From positions 61,817 to 125,816 of the forward strand of contig AXWR01000006.1 of NCBI GenBank assembly GCA_000482765.1: a DNA stretch of 64,000 nt, given 5' to 3'. Origin of the DNA: Meiothermus taiwanensis DSM 14542 (lineage in GTDB: Bacteria > Deinococcota > Deinococci > Deinococcales > Thermaceae). The notes under the pieces were generated by a model. The model had not been told where the DNA came from. It did not search any database and saw only the letters and a program-made list of their open reading frames with translations. A program made the position numbers and the translations under genes. The first letter of the stretch is position 1. Each line of letters opens with the position of its first letter. This document shows positions 43,834-54,630 of this stretch, piece after piece.

Positions 43834-44811
43834 GTGTGGATTCTGGGCATAGACACCTCCTGCGACGATACCGGGGTGGGCCTGGTGCGCGATGGGGCGG
43901 TGGTGGTCAACCGGGTGGCCTCCCAAACCCTCTTGCACCAGCGCTACGGGGGGGTGGTGCCCGAGCTGGCCTCGAGGGAACACATCCAGCTGATCGACGG
44001 CCTGGTGCAGCAAGCCCTGGACGAGGCCGGTCTGAAGGCCGCCGATCTCGACCTGATCGCAGCCACCCGTGGGCCCGGCCTGATCGGGGCCTTGCTGGTG
44101 GGCTACACCTACGGCAAGGGGCTGGCTTTTGCCCTGGGCAGGCCCTTTGTGCCGGTGCACCACCTCGAGGGCCACATCTACGCCGCGCTGGCCGAACACC
44201 CCGAGGTCGAACCGCCGTTCCTGGCCCTGATCGCCTCCGGCGGCCACACCCACCTGTTCGAGGTGCCCGCCTGGGGCACCTACAGGCTCCTGGGGGCCAC
44301 CCTGGACGACGCCGCCGGTGAGGCTTTCGACAAGGCCGCGCGGCTTTTGGGCCTGGGCTATCCGGGCGGGCCGGAGATCGAGCGACTGGCCGGGCAGGGC
44401 GATCCCGGCAAGGTGCCGCTGGCAGCGCCGCTCCAGGGCCAGGAAGGGTTTGCTTTCAGCTTCTCGGGCCTCAAAACGGCGGTGGCCCGGGCCCTGGAGA
44501 AAGGCTACGCGCCCGCCGATATCGCCGCCCGGTTTCAGCAGGTGGCAGTGGGGCACATCGTGCAGGTGGTGACCCGCGCCGCCCGGCACACCGGCCTCTC
44601 GACGGTGCTGGTGACCGGCGGGGTGGCGCAGAACACCCCGCTAAAAGCCCAGTTACAGGCGGCGGGCCTTCGGCTTATGTTCCCCCCCAGGGGCCTCGCC
44701 ACCGACAACGGGGCCATGATCGCCCTGGCGGCCTGGCGCACCCACACGCGCAACCTGCACAACCCCATGGCCCTTCCGGCGGCGGCCTACCTGCCCCTGG
44801 ACGCTGGCTAA
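43834..44811 (+). CDS. tsaD: tRNA N6-threonylcarbamoyladenosine transferase
   Basis: 325 aa. ILGIDTSCDDTGVGL opens the ASKHA-fold. Metal-binding His are in HHLEGHIYAAL, and IASGGHTHLF, DDAAGEAFDKAARLLGLGYPGGP and FSFSGLKTAV are all family signatures. With TsaB, TsaC and TsaE it makes t6A at position 37 of ANN-decoding tRNAs. The GTG at 43834 is the family start; a weak upstream purine tract serves as Shine-Dalgarno. Ends with a 4-nt overlap with the convergent secreted-protein gene. Confidence 0.94.
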   Translation: MWILGIDTSCDDTGVGLVRDGAVVVNRVASQTLLHQRYGGVVPELASREHIQLIDGLVQQALDEAGLKAADLDLIAATRGPGLIGALLVGYTYGKGLAFALGRPFVPVHHLEGHIYAALAEHPEVEPPFLALIASGGHTHLFEVPAWGTYRLLGATLDDAAGEAFDKAARLLGLGYPGGPEIERLAGQGDPGKVPLAAPLQGQEGFAFSFSGLKTAVARALEKGYAPADIAARFQQVAVGHIVQVVTRAARHTGLSTVLVTGGVAQNTPLKAQLQAAGLRLMFPPRGLATDNGAMIALAAWRTHTRNLHNPMALPAAAYLPLDAG

Positions 44812-45497
44812 CCGTCCTTGCGCAAAGCCACCAGCTCGGTTACGTTTTCCCCGTCGCGGGTTTTCTGGATGCTCTTCACCAGGCCCACGTTTTCGGCGTA
44901 CCAGCTCGTACCCTGGCTTTCAAAGTTGAAGGGGATGCTCAGGGGGCCGGCGTTGGCGCGGAGGCGGGTGGCAAAGGTGGTTTGCAGCTTGTAGGCCACA
45001 AAACGGCCCGCTGGGGTGGTAACGGTCTCCTGCGCCACCACCCGGTAGGTGGTCTCGAGGGTTCCGCTGATGTTGAAGCGCAATGGCCCCTGCTGTCCGG
45101 TGCCCTGCACCTCCAGCACCAGCTTCCAGCTACCGCCCACAGCCCAGCGGTCGTAGTCTGGGACGGCCACGCCCGTTACCTTGACCACCTTCAGGTCGTA
45201 GCTCAGCGGCTGGGCCCCACCCTCCACCCGGCCACCCCCCTGGGTGCCGAAGTCCACCGGGGCGATGCCCTCGGGGGTACAGCGGTAGGTGGTCTCTTCC
45301 TTACCGCTGGCGCTCTGGCGTACCTGCACAAAGCTGTTCTCGGTAATGTTGGTTTTACGAATCGAGTAGGCGCCGGAGCGTTCTCCCGTCACCCGGTACT
45401 GCCATTCCCAGCCAGGCCGGGCGGGGGCGAAGGGCTGGTCGCAGAGCTGGGCCAGCGCCGGGCTGCCGAGCAGCAAAACCCACAACAGGGTGCGCAT
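44808..45497 (-). CDS. Secreted protein of unknown function
   Basis: 229 aa. The signal peptide MRTLLWVLLLGSPALAQ is cut after ALA. The mature protein has beta-strand-rich segments (YRVTGERSGAYSIRKTNITEN, PLSYDLKVVKVTGVAVP, WKLVLEVQGTGQQGPLRF, TTPAGRFVAYKLQTTF) typical of envelope proteins with a lipocalin-like or DUF3108-like fold. No catalytic residues evident. AGGAGGT directly abuts ATG 45497. Function unknown. Confidence 0.7.
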   Translation of the reverse strand: MRTLLWVLLLGSPALAQLCDQPFAPARPGWEWQYRVTGERSGAYSIRKTNITENSFVQVRQSASGKEETTYRCTPEGIAPVDFGTQGGGRVEGGAQPLSYDLKVVKVTGVAVPDYDRWAVGGSWKLVLEVQGTGQQGPLRFNISGTLETTYRVVAQETVTTPAGRFVAYKLQTTFATRLRANAGPLSIPFNFESQGTSWYAENVGLVKSIQKTRDGENVTELVALRKDG

Positions 45498-45542
45498 ACC
45501 TCCTAGTGTATATGCCACCGCGCTATTCTCATCCGGACAGGG

Positions 45543-45548
45543 TACAAT
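45543..45548 (+). promoter_or_regulatory. -10 box of secA, leaderless type
   Basis: TACAAT at 45543-45548 ends 11 nt before ATG 45560, with no Shine-Dalgarno between. A leaderless or very short 5' leader is likely. Confidence 0.5.
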
Positions 45549-45559
45549 CGCATTTGGTT

Positions 45560-48577
<3,018 letters not shown>

Positions 48578-48665
48578 CTGCACAGTAGCGTGGTTTCACA
48601 CAGGGGCCGCTCCTCGGGTGGTTTTTGCCTCGTGCGCCAAAAATGCTTTAGGTTAGGATAGCGGG

Positions 48666-49478
48666 GTGATCTTCGGGTATAGCTTTGTGATTCAACACCA
48701 CCGCCGGCCCTTACGGGGCTTGCAGGTGCCTGTGCGGGTGGCCCACCTCTCCGATCTGCATATCGGCTTTTTTATACGCCAGGGTTCAGTCCGGCGCTGG
48801 GTGGAAGCCACTTTGGCCCAGCAGCCCGACCTCATTGTGATTACGGGCGATCTGACCGACTCGGAGCGGAGCCATCAGGTGCTGCCCACCCTAACCGAGT
48901 TGCAAAAGCTCAAGGCCCCCCTGGGCACCTGGGCGGTCTGGGGCAACCACGACTACCGCTTTAATGGCTACCAGCCCAGGTACCCCACACCGCTCGACGG
49001 CCGATCAAAGGTCAACCCCCCACGGGTGCCTATGCTGTCTCCGGTACAACTGGAAGAGCGTCTGCGGGCGCTGGGCATTGGTTTTTTGCACAACGCCGGT
49101 GTCCAGCTACGGGACGACCTCTTCCTGGCGGGCGTAGAAGACCTGTGGCACGGCGAGCCCAATATCGAGCAGGCGCTGGCGGGTTACTCCAGCCCTGGGG
49201 CCTGCCTGCTCCTCTGCCACAACCCGGACTATCTGTACCAGGTGCCCAGGTCGGTTGACCTCACGCTGTGCGGCCACACCCACGGGGGGCAGATCGTGCT
49301 GCCCTGGTATGGCCCGGTCTTTACCTCCTCGCTGTACGGGCAGAAGTTCGCCGGGGGCTGGGTAGAAGACCCGGTGCCTGCGTTCATCTCGAGGGGCCTG
49401 GGGGTCTCCACCGCCCCCTTGCGGGTGGCCTGCCCCGCCGAGCTGGTGATTCATGATCTTGTTCCGCTCGAGCGCTAG
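48666..49478 (+). CDS. Calcineurin-like metallophosphoesterase (YkuE-type)
   Basis: 270 aa. Metal-ligand motifs of the fold are complete: AHLSDLHIGF (D-x-H), GDLTDSE (GD), WGNHDYRF (GNHD), LCHNPDYL (H), CGHTHGGQIVL (GHxH). YkuE-like enzymes are exported or membrane-attached; no signal peptide is visible here. The real substrate is unknown. The start is GTG 48666. The next gene begins 11 nt downstream. Confidence 0.87.
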   Translation: MIFGYSFVIQHHRRPLRGLQVPVRVAHLSDLHIGFFIRQGSVRRWVEATLAQQPDLIVITGDLTDSERSHQVLPTLTELQKLKAPLGTWAVWGNHDYRFNGYQPRYPTPLDGRSKVNPPRVPMLSPVQLEERLRALGIGFLHNAGVQLRDDLFLAGVEDLWHGEPNIEQALAGYSSPGACLLLCHNPDYLYQVPRSVDLTLCGHTHGGQIVLPWYGPVFTSSLYGQKFAGGWVEDPVPAFISRGLGVSTAPLRVACPAELVIHDLVPLER

Positions 49479-49488
49479 CATTAAACCT

Positions 49489-49995
49489 ATGCAAAGCAGT
49501 GCGGGATGGATCGGGGCAGGGGTTCTGCTCGCGGGGCTGTGGTGGTTTTCAGCGGCCCTGTATGCTGGCCTGCCGCAGCGCATCCCAGGGCATTTCGGCT
49601 TCGACGGTGGTGTAACCCGTTGGGCCAGCCGTGAGGAGTTCTGGTGGCTTCCGGCGGTGGCCACGGGCCTGGCCTTGTTGGTGTTTGGCCTTACGCGGCT
49701 GGCCTTTCGCTATCCAGCCATTTTGAACCTGCCGCAAAAAGAGCTGTTTTTGTCGCTCCCAGAAGAACAGCGAAATAAGGTGGTGCGTGGGCTGGACTTC
49801 CATCTGGCTCTTTTGATGGGCTTGGTGTGCGCCTTATTTGGCTACCTTCAGTGGAAGACTTATCTGGTTGCGCTGGGCGCAGCTAAAGGCCTGGGCTGGG
49901 AGATATGGCTGTTTTTGGCGGCGGTTTTTTTGCTGATAGCTTGGATGTACTGGGACACCAACCACAGGCTGCGGCAAATTCAGCGCACCTTATAG
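49489..49995 (+). CDS. DUF1648-like membrane protein
   Basis: 168 aa with about four membrane segments (GAGVLLAGLWWFSAALYA, WWLPAVATGLALLVFGLTRL, LALLMGLVCALFGYL, WEIWLFLAAVFLLIAWMYW). PQRIPGHFGFDGGVTRWASR between the first two is the signature of DUF1648 proteins (IPxHFxxxG-x-xxxW). Some members regulate extracytoplasmic signalling, but no function is established. It ends with a 16-nt overlap with the convergent tyrA gene. Confidence 0.78.
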   Translation: MQSSAGWIGAGVLLAGLWWFSAALYAGLPQRIPGHFGFDGGVTRWASREEFWWLPAVATGLALLVFGLTRLAFRYPAILNLPQKELFLSLPEEQRNKVVRGLDFHLALLMGLVCALFGYLQWKTYLVALGAAKGLGWEIWLFLAAVFLLIAWMYWDTNHRLRQIQRTL

Positions 49996-51062
49996 CCGAT
50001 GCCCTCCAGAATCCGGCGGGCCTGCTCGCGTTCTTCGGGGGTGGCAAAGCCCATACGGATGGCTCCCCCTTCATCGCGGATGGCCAGCACCTCGAAGTTT
50101 TTGATGTTGATCCCGGCGTTACCCAGGGCGGTGGACACGGTGGCAATCTGGCCCGGCTTGTCGGGCACCTGTACCACCAGTTCGTTCATTACCGGCAGCA
50201 GGCTGCGCTTGACGATGGGCAGCGAGTCGCGGGTGCGCTTGGCCTCCAGGGCTGCCTCGAGCAGGCCCTCGGGCTGCTCGAGCAGGTTTTCCAGCTCCAG
50301 CATCACCGCCCGCAGATCCTCGATGGCCTCGCGCAGGGCCTCTTTGTTGGCCACCACCATGTCCCGGCTCATGCGGGGCGAGCCCGAGGCCACCCGGGTC
50401 AGGTCGCGGAAGCCCCCCGCGGCCAGGAACATCAAGAGATCCTGGTGGGGATCCTGGGCCACCAGCCGGTTCAGCCCCACTGCCAGCAGGTAGGGCAGGT
50501 GCGAGATGCGGGCCACCAGCCGGTCGTGCAGCGCGGGGGCCATCTCCAAAGGATAGGCCCCCAGGTTCTGCACCAGGCTGCGCACGACCTCGAGGGCGCC
50601 GGGGGCTGTGCCGGTGGTTGGGGTAATGACCCAGACAGCGTTTTGCAGCAAGCCGGCATGGGCGGCCTCGACCCCGGCCTTCTCGCTGCCGGCCATGGGG
50701 TGGGAGCCCACAAAGTTGGGCAGAACCCCGGTCAGCGCCTCCACCACCGGCTGCTTAACGCTACCCACATCGAACCAAACGGTGTGTGGGCTGGCCAGCT
50801 GCGCCAGCTTCTGGCCCTCGCTGACCAGCACCCCTACCGGGGCGGCCAGCACCCCGAGCTCGAGCTCGCCCACCCAGCCGCCCAGCGAGGCGTGTACCCT
50901 GTCCACCACCTGCAGGGCCAGGGCGTCCTCGAGGGCCGCAGGGTCGGGGTCATAGGCGTGAATTTCCTCGGCTAAAAAGCGTTCGCGCAGCCCCAGGGCC
51001 ACACTGCCCCCCAAAAGACCAATACCGAAAATGCCGACTTTGCCAAACAAAGGCTTCATCAT
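49980..51062 (-). CDS. tyrA: Prephenate dehydrogenase with ACT domain
   Basis: 360 aa. NAD-binding GIFGIGLLGGSVALGL at the N-terminus, HPMAGSEKAGVEAAHAGL with the catalytic His, and a C-terminal ACT domain (LVVQVPDKPGQIATVSTALGNAGINIKNFEVL). It converts prephenate to 4-hydroxyphenylpyruvate, the tyrosine branch. The ACT domain suggests feedback by tyrosine. It starts 12 nt after aroF ends, so both are controlled by the aromatic leader upstream of aroF. Confidence 0.93.
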   Translation of the reverse strand: MMKPLFGKVGIFGIGLLGGSVALGLRERFLAEEIHAYDPDPAALEDALALQVVDRVHASLGGWVGELELGVLAAPVGVLVSEGQKLAQLASPHTVWFDVGSVKQPVVEALTGVLPNFVGSHPMAGSEKAGVEAAHAGLLQNAVWVITPTTGTAPGALEVVRSLVQNLGAYPLEMAPALHDRLVARISHLPYLLAVGLNRLVAQDPHQDLLMFLAAGGFRDLTRVASGSPRMSRDMVVANKEALREAIEDLRAVMLELENLLEQPEGLLEAALEAKRTRDSLPIVKRSLLPVMNELVVQVPDKPGQIATVSTALGNAGINIKNFEVLAIRDEGGAIRMGFATPEEREQARRILEGIGYKVR

Positions 51063-51074
51063 AAAGCGACGGAC

Positions 51075-52112
51075 TCAGGCGGGCTCGAGGGCGCGGGTTA
51101 GCCGGCGTCCCAGGGCGGGCAAAAGGGCCTTTACCCGGCTCATCATATCGGCAAACTGGGCTTCGTTGAGCTGCTGGGCCGCATCGGACTGGGCCTTTTC
51201 GGGGTCGGGGTGGGTTTCCACAATGAGACCGTCGGCCCCGGCGGCCAGGCCTGCCAGCGCCAGGGCGGTCACCCAGTCGCGCTTGCCGGCAGCGTGCGAG
51301 GGGTCGATCCAGACCGGCAGGTGGGTCAGGCTTTTCAGCACCGGTACGGCCGAGACATCCAGGGTGAAGCGGGTAGATTTCTCGAAGGTGCGTATGCCGC
51401 GCTCCACCAGAATCACCCGCATATTGCCTTGGGCCAGTATGTACTCGGCCGACATCAGCAGCTCCTCCAGGGTCATGCTCATACCCCGCTTGAGTAAAAC
51501 CGCCCGTCCGGACTGCCCGGCGGCCTGCAAAAGGGCAAAGTTTTGTGCGTTGCGCGCGCCAATTTGCAGCACATCGGCGTAGGCGGCCACCAGGTCGACC
51601 TGCTCGGGTGAAACCACCTCGGTTACCACGGGAAGGCCGGTCTGCCGCCGGGCCTCGGCCAGAATTTCCAGCCCTTCCTGGCCCATACCCTGGAAGCTGT
51701 AGGGTGAGGTGCGGGGTTTGAAGGCCCCGCCCCGAAGCATCTGGGCCCCGTGCTTCTTCACATAGTGGGCAGCGGTCAGGGTCTGCTCGAGGCTCTCCAC
51801 CCCGCAAGGCCCTGCGGCAATCATCACCTCGCCGCCGCCGGTGGCCCCGGTATCCCAGCGCAAAACGGTGGGTTTGGGGGAGATTTCCAGCGAGGCCAGC
51901 TTGTAGGGTTTGGAGATGGGGATAACGTCTTGCACGGCAGATAGTGCGCGGAAATGCTCGATCAGCTCTGGAGTTGGCCCCTTCCCGATAGCTCCGATCA
52001 GTGTGGTGTGCTCTCCCTCGGAGACGTGGGCCCGGTAACCAACCCGGCGCACCTCGGCCACCACCGACTCCACTTCTTGAGGCCCCGAACCGCGTTTCAA
52101 GATGATTAGCAT
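51075..52112 (-). CDS. aroF: 3-deoxy-D-arabino-heptulosonate 7-phosphate synthase
   Basis: 345 aa. An N-terminal ferredoxin-like/ACT-type regulatory extension (MLIILKRGSGPQEVESVVAEV) of about 70 residues precedes the barrel, as in the Thermotoga-type beta subfamily. Active-site motifs: AAGPCGVES, LRGGAFKPRTSPYSFQG, IGARNAQNFALL, WIDPSHAAGKRDW. It joins PEP and erythrose 4-phosphate, the first step of the shikimate pathway. ATG 52112 has GGAGGT 7 nt upstream. The leader contains a terminator and aromatic-rich leader peptide, so expression is probably attenuated by aromatic amino acids. Confidence 0.94.
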   Translation of the reverse strand: MLIILKRGSGPQEVESVVAEVRRVGYRAHVSEGEHTTLIGAIGKGPTPELIEHFRALSAVQDVIPISKPYKLASLEISPKPTVLRWDTGATGGGEVMIAAGPCGVESLEQTLTAAHYVKKHGAQMLRGGAFKPRTSPYSFQGMGQEGLEILAEARRQTGLPVVTEVVSPEQVDLVAAYADVLQIGARNAQNFALLQAAGQSGRAVLLKRGMSMTLEELLMSAEYILAQGNMRVILVERGIRTFEKSTRFTLDVSAVPVLKSLTHLPVWIDPSHAAGKRDWVTALALAGLAAGADGLIVETHPDPEKAQSDAAQQLNEAQFADMMSRVKALLPALGRRLTRALEPA

Positions 52113-52132
52113 TGCCTGACCTCCTTGCACAC

Positions 52133-52167
52133 AAAAAACTTCCGGGGATTTTGGAGATCCCCGGAAG
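52133..52167 (-). terminator. Intrinsic terminator in the aroF leader
   Basis: CTTCCGGGGAT and ATCCCCGGAAG (minus strand 52167-52157 and 52149-52139): perfect 11-bp arms, 7-nt loop, followed by TTTTTT at 52138-52133. It lies between leader peptide and aroF Shine-Dalgarno, so termination here would silence aroF-tyrA. It is the classic attenuator terminator in position and shape. Confidence 0.9.
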
Positions 52168-52207
52168 CATTGGTGCGACAAACGCCTACACAGGCCTCAC
52201 GGGGACC
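52156..52207 (-). promoter_or_regulatory. Antiterminator pairing segments in the aroF leader
   Basis: GGTCCCCG (52207-52200) can pair with CGGGGATC (52163-52156), an 8-bp helix with one G-U pair. It uses the left arm of the terminator, so the two structures exclude each other. A ribosome at the leader-peptide stop (52188-52186) would cover the first segment; a ribosome stalled at the aromatic codons would not. Confidence 0.7.
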
Positions 52208-52272
52208 ACAGGCCAATAAAAATACCCGTAAAAGTGGGTATTTTGGCTTGCGAAACCCCTCGAGGTCTGCAT
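52186..52272 (-). CDS. Leader peptide, aromatic-rich (aroF attenuator)
   Basis: 28 codons: MQTSRGFASQNTHFYGYFYW followed by PVVPVRPV and TAG. Six of the seven residues between codon 14 and 20 are Phe, Tyr or Trp. The ATG is only a few bases from the expected transcription start, so it would be translated leaderlessly. It lies in the transcribed leader of aroF-tyrA, whose products are aromatic amino acids. The density of cognate codons just before alternative RNA structures is the hallmark of a transcription-attenuation leader peptide. Confidence 0.85.
   Translation of the reverse strand: MQTSRGFASQNTHFYGYFYWPVVPVRPV
52218..52244 (-). promoter_or_regulatory. Hairpin overlapping the aromatic codons
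   Basis: AAAATACCC and GGGTATTTT (minus strand 52244-52236 and 52227-52219), 9-bp arms with an 8-nt loop, then TATT. Its right arm encodes Gly-Tyr-Phe of the leader peptide. It may be a pause hairpin that synchronises ribosome and polymerase, or a weak terminator. Confidence 0.6.
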
Positions 52273-52281
52273 ATGCCAGTG

Positions 52282-52311
52282 AGCATATTGGCCCGGCCTG
52301 GGGTTTGTCAA
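52282..52311 (-). promoter_or_regulatory. Promoter of the aroF leader
   Basis: TTGACA at 52311-52306 and TATGCT at 52287-52282 on the minus strand, 18 nt apart. The -35 box overlaps the stop codon of the thioesterase gene. Transcription would start near 52276-52274, right at the leader-peptide ATG 52272. Confidence 0.8.
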
Positions 52312-52715
52312 CTCGCACGCATGGGGGTGATGGCCAGGGTGCAGCGGGAGATGCAGACTAAACGCCCTTGCTCATCACGAATCTCCACGTTCCAAACGGC
52401 TGTGGTGCGGCCGCTGTGCAGGGGTGTACCGGTGGCTGTGACCTTGCCGGACTGCATGGAGCGCAGGTGGTTGGCGTTGATTTCCATGCCAAAGCTGGTA
52501 TGGCCCTCGGGGGCGGCCAGGTACGCGCCGATGCTGGCTACCGTCTCGGCCAGCGCCACCGAGGCCCCGCCGTGCAGGTAGCCAAAGGGCTGGTGTAGCT
52601 TGGGGGTTACTTCCATCTCGGCCACCACTTTTTGGGGGGTGGCCTCTAGGATGCGGATGCCCAGGGTCTTGACCAGCGAGTCGCGCTCGAGCTGGGTTGG
52701 GTCGATCTTGCTCAT
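52308..52715 (-). CDS. PaaI-type (hotdog-fold) thioesterase
   Basis: 135 aa. The hotdog-fold core has HQPFGYLHGGASVALAETVASIGA, with the GxxHGG loop and helix typical of PaaI/ComA2-like thioesterases, followed by SGKVTATGTPLHSGRTTAVWNVEIRDEQGRL. It hydrolyses an acyl-CoA; phenylacetyl- or hydroxyphenylacetyl-type thioesters are common in the family. It lies upstream of aroF on the same strand but is separated from it by the aroF promoter. Confidence 0.87.
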   Translation of the reverse strand: MSKIDPTQLERDSLVKTLGIRILEATPQKVVAEMEVTPKLHQPFGYLHGGASVALAETVASIGAYLAAPEGHTSFGMEINANHLRSMQSGKVTATGTPLHSGRTTAVWNVEIRDEQGRLVCISRCTLAITPMRAS

Positions 52716-52735
52716 GGCTTATAGCCTACCGTACT

Positions 52736-52763
52736 TTGCAAAAAGCAAGAAACCTGCTACAAT
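52736..52763 (+). promoter_or_regulatory. Promoter of ssrA
   Basis: TTGCAA at 52736-52741 and TACAAT at 52758-52763, spacer 16 nt. Transcription would begin close to or a few bases before the mature 5' end at 52776. Confidence 0.6.
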
Positions 52764-52775
52764 CTACATTCGCCT

Positions 52776-53131
52776 GGGGGCGTTCCGGTTTCGACAGGGG
52801 CGCTTGAAGGCAGTACGGCGTGTCGAGGTAGCCCATGGCCTCGTAAAAATGGGCAAAGCCATAACTGGCAACGTCCGTAGCAACAGCTACGCCCTCGCTG
52901 CTTAAGCCAGCGACGTTCTTCAGAAGCCCAGCCGATGGCGTACTGAATGAACGACCCAAAGTCGGCTAGCTCGAGGCAAGGCTCCGTAGCCAAGAGCGAA
53001 TTCCTAACGGGGCTTGGTTCAGGCCCGCTGTTGGTGGCGCAAGCCTGAACGACAAGCAAACACCAACTACACACGTAGATGTCTGCTGGATGGGTCTCTG
53101 GACGCGAGTTCGACTCTCGCCGCCTCCACCA
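52776..53131 (+). ncRNA. ssrA: tmRNA (transfer-messenger RNA)
   Basis: The 5' end GGGGGCG pairs with CGCCTCC before the 3' end ACCA (53128-53131), forming the 7-bp tRNA-like acceptor stem. GTTCGACTC is the T-loop. The internal reading frame at 52867-52905 reads GNVRSNSYALAA then TAA, ending in the -YALAA degradation signal seen in Thermus. The coded CCA and the small length of about 356 nt fit tmRNA. It rescues stalled ribosomes with SmpB. Confidence 0.97.
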
Positions 53132-53136
53132 AACAC

Positions 53137-53163
53137 CGCCCGTGCGAATGCGCGGGCGTTTTT
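53137..53163 (+). terminator. Intrinsic terminator of ssrA
   Basis: CGCCCGTGC and GCGCGGGCG form a 9-bp stem with one G-U pair, loop GAAT, followed by TTTTT at 53159-53163. It begins 5 nt after the tmRNA end. Confidence 0.9.
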
Positions 53164-53166
53164 CCT

Positions 53167-54612
53167 TTAGGGGTGCTGCGCTACAGGGGCCTGCAACTGC
53201 CCACGCAGCTGTCGGTACTGGAAAAGATAAAACTCCGCTGCCAACACCAGCGCGGCCAGCAGGGCCAGCCAGGGGGCCAGGTGTGCCGTGAGCGCAGGGG
53301 GTAAGGGCCGGTCGGGCCTGGGGCGGGGCAGCAGGGTTTCGTTGGGGTTAAGGAGCCCCCGCCGGAGCTCGCCCCGGGGGGCGATCAGGTTGTAGAGCAG
53401 CACCGGGAAGGCCGGTAGGTCTTGCAGGCTTTCGATGGGGGGCAAGTACAGCCCATTGGGGTGGTACCAGGCCAGGGCCAGGCCGGTCTCGCTGGAGGCC
53501 AGGGGCTGCCAGCCAGGGGCCTCTGGGCGGGGTGGGACGCGCAGGCTGTAACCCACCAGCTCGACCCCACGCAGGTAGGGGAGGGTGCGCTCCACATCGA
53601 AAACCGGGGCCTGTCCGCGGGCCTGTTCAGCAAAAAACACCGTGAAACGGCTGGGTGAACGGCGGGGTGTGCCGATCTCGAACACGACCTCGCCAGGGCT
53701 GCCCCGGCTGGTGCCCAGCAGGGCCAGGAGGCGCTCGAGGGCGGGTGAGCGGCCCGATACCTCAACCCGTACCAGCCGCCGGGAAAAACTGGCCTCGTTG
53801 TCTAGAACCAGGGCATCGCTTCCAATGATGCGCGCCGAGGGCGCGCTCGAGGGCACCTCGAGGCTGGCGTAACCGTTGGCTGGCACCTCGAGGGCATAGC
53901 GCTGCCCATCTACCAGCACCTCGCCCCGCCACACCCCCGGCCCTGCATTGGCCAGCGCCACAAAGCCGGGCCCTATGGCGGTGATGCCCACATTGCTGCC
54001 GTGGCCGGCCACGTTTAGATAGCCGTCGGTCTGGGGTGGGGGGGCTTGATCCGTAATGGTCAGCACCGGGGCATTGGGCAGCCAGGCCCGGCCCCTGGCT
54101 ATGGCCGCTGGCAGGTCGGTGCCGGTTGCAGTCGGCTGGAGGCTGGCCAGCTGGTTTAGCAGGCTGCGCCCTGGGGCGGGGCCAAAAGTCTGCACCTGGC
54201 TGCCGGCCACGACCAGAACCGCTCGCGGTGAGGCCGCCAGGCGTTCGCGGGCCAGGGCTTTCGCGCGCTCGAGGCGGCTGGGGGCTACGTCGGTGGCCGC
54301 CATCGAGGCTGAGGCGTCCAGCACCAGCACCAGCTCACCCGGCCGATCCAGCAAGACCCTGGGGGCGGTCAGGGCAAGCCCAGCCAGCAGGGTCGCCAAC
54401 AGGAGCATGAAGAGCCGCAGGTCGAAGCGGCGGCGGGCCCGGCCTTTGCGGATGGCTTTTTGCCAGAGCCATAGCCCGGCGGCCTGGCGCACCGGGGGCT
54501 GCCGGCGCCGGTACCACAACCACACCAGCCCCAGCGCTGGGGGTAGCAACAGCAAGAACCAGGGCAATCCAAATACAACCTGCACCCTCTCAGCATAGGG
54601 CGATGGGGACAA
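53167..54612 (-). CDS. VWA-domain membrane protein (BatA-like)
   Basis: 481 aa. Two N-terminal membrane segments (FGLPWFLLLLPPALGLVWLW and FMLLLATLLAGLALTA) frame a short loop, then a von Willebrand A domain with the MIDAS motif DASASM and ATGTDLPAAIA, a long extracytoplasmic region and a last membrane helix (LAPWLALLAALVLAAEFYLF). BatA-type proteins work with MoxR ATPases in envelope or stress systems; a MoxR gene is 10 kb away, not adjacent. Cotranscribed with the gene upstream (18-nt gap). The 5' end is uncertain. Confidence 0.8.
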   Translation of the reverse strand: MSPSPYAERVQVVFGLPWFLLLLPPALGLVWLWYRRRQPPVRQAAGLWLWQKAIRKGRARRRFDLRLFMLLLATLLAGLALTAPRVLLDRPGELVLVLDASASMAATDVAPSRLERAKALARERLAASPRAVLVVAGSQVQTFGPAPGRSLLNQLASLQPTATGTDLPAAIARGRAWLPNAPVLTITDQAPPPQTDGYLNVAGHGSNVGITAIGPGFVALANAGPGVWRGEVLVDGQRYALEVPANGYASLEVPSSAPSARIIGSDALVLDNEASFSRRLVRVEVSGRSPALERLLALLGTSRGSPGEVVFEIGTPRRSPSRFTVFFAEQARGQAPVFDVERTLPYLRGVELVGYSLRVPPRPEAPGWQPLASSETGLALAWYHPNGLYLPPIESLQDLPAFPVLLYNLIAPRGELRRGLLNPNETLLPRPRPDRPLPPALTAHLAPWLALLAALVLAAEFYLFQYRQLRGQLQAPVAQHP

Positions 54613-54630
54613 TTGGTCGACTAAGCTGGC

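Noticed and set aside
52106..52318. A 70-codon minus-strand frame spanning the aroF leader (starts at 52318)
   Set aside because: It starts upstream of the predicted transcription start and overlaps the leader peptide in another frame, without the aromatic-codon pattern.
53014..53304. Plus-strand frames over the end of ssrA and into the VWA gene
   Set aside because: They read through tmRNA and its terminator, so they cannot be real genes.
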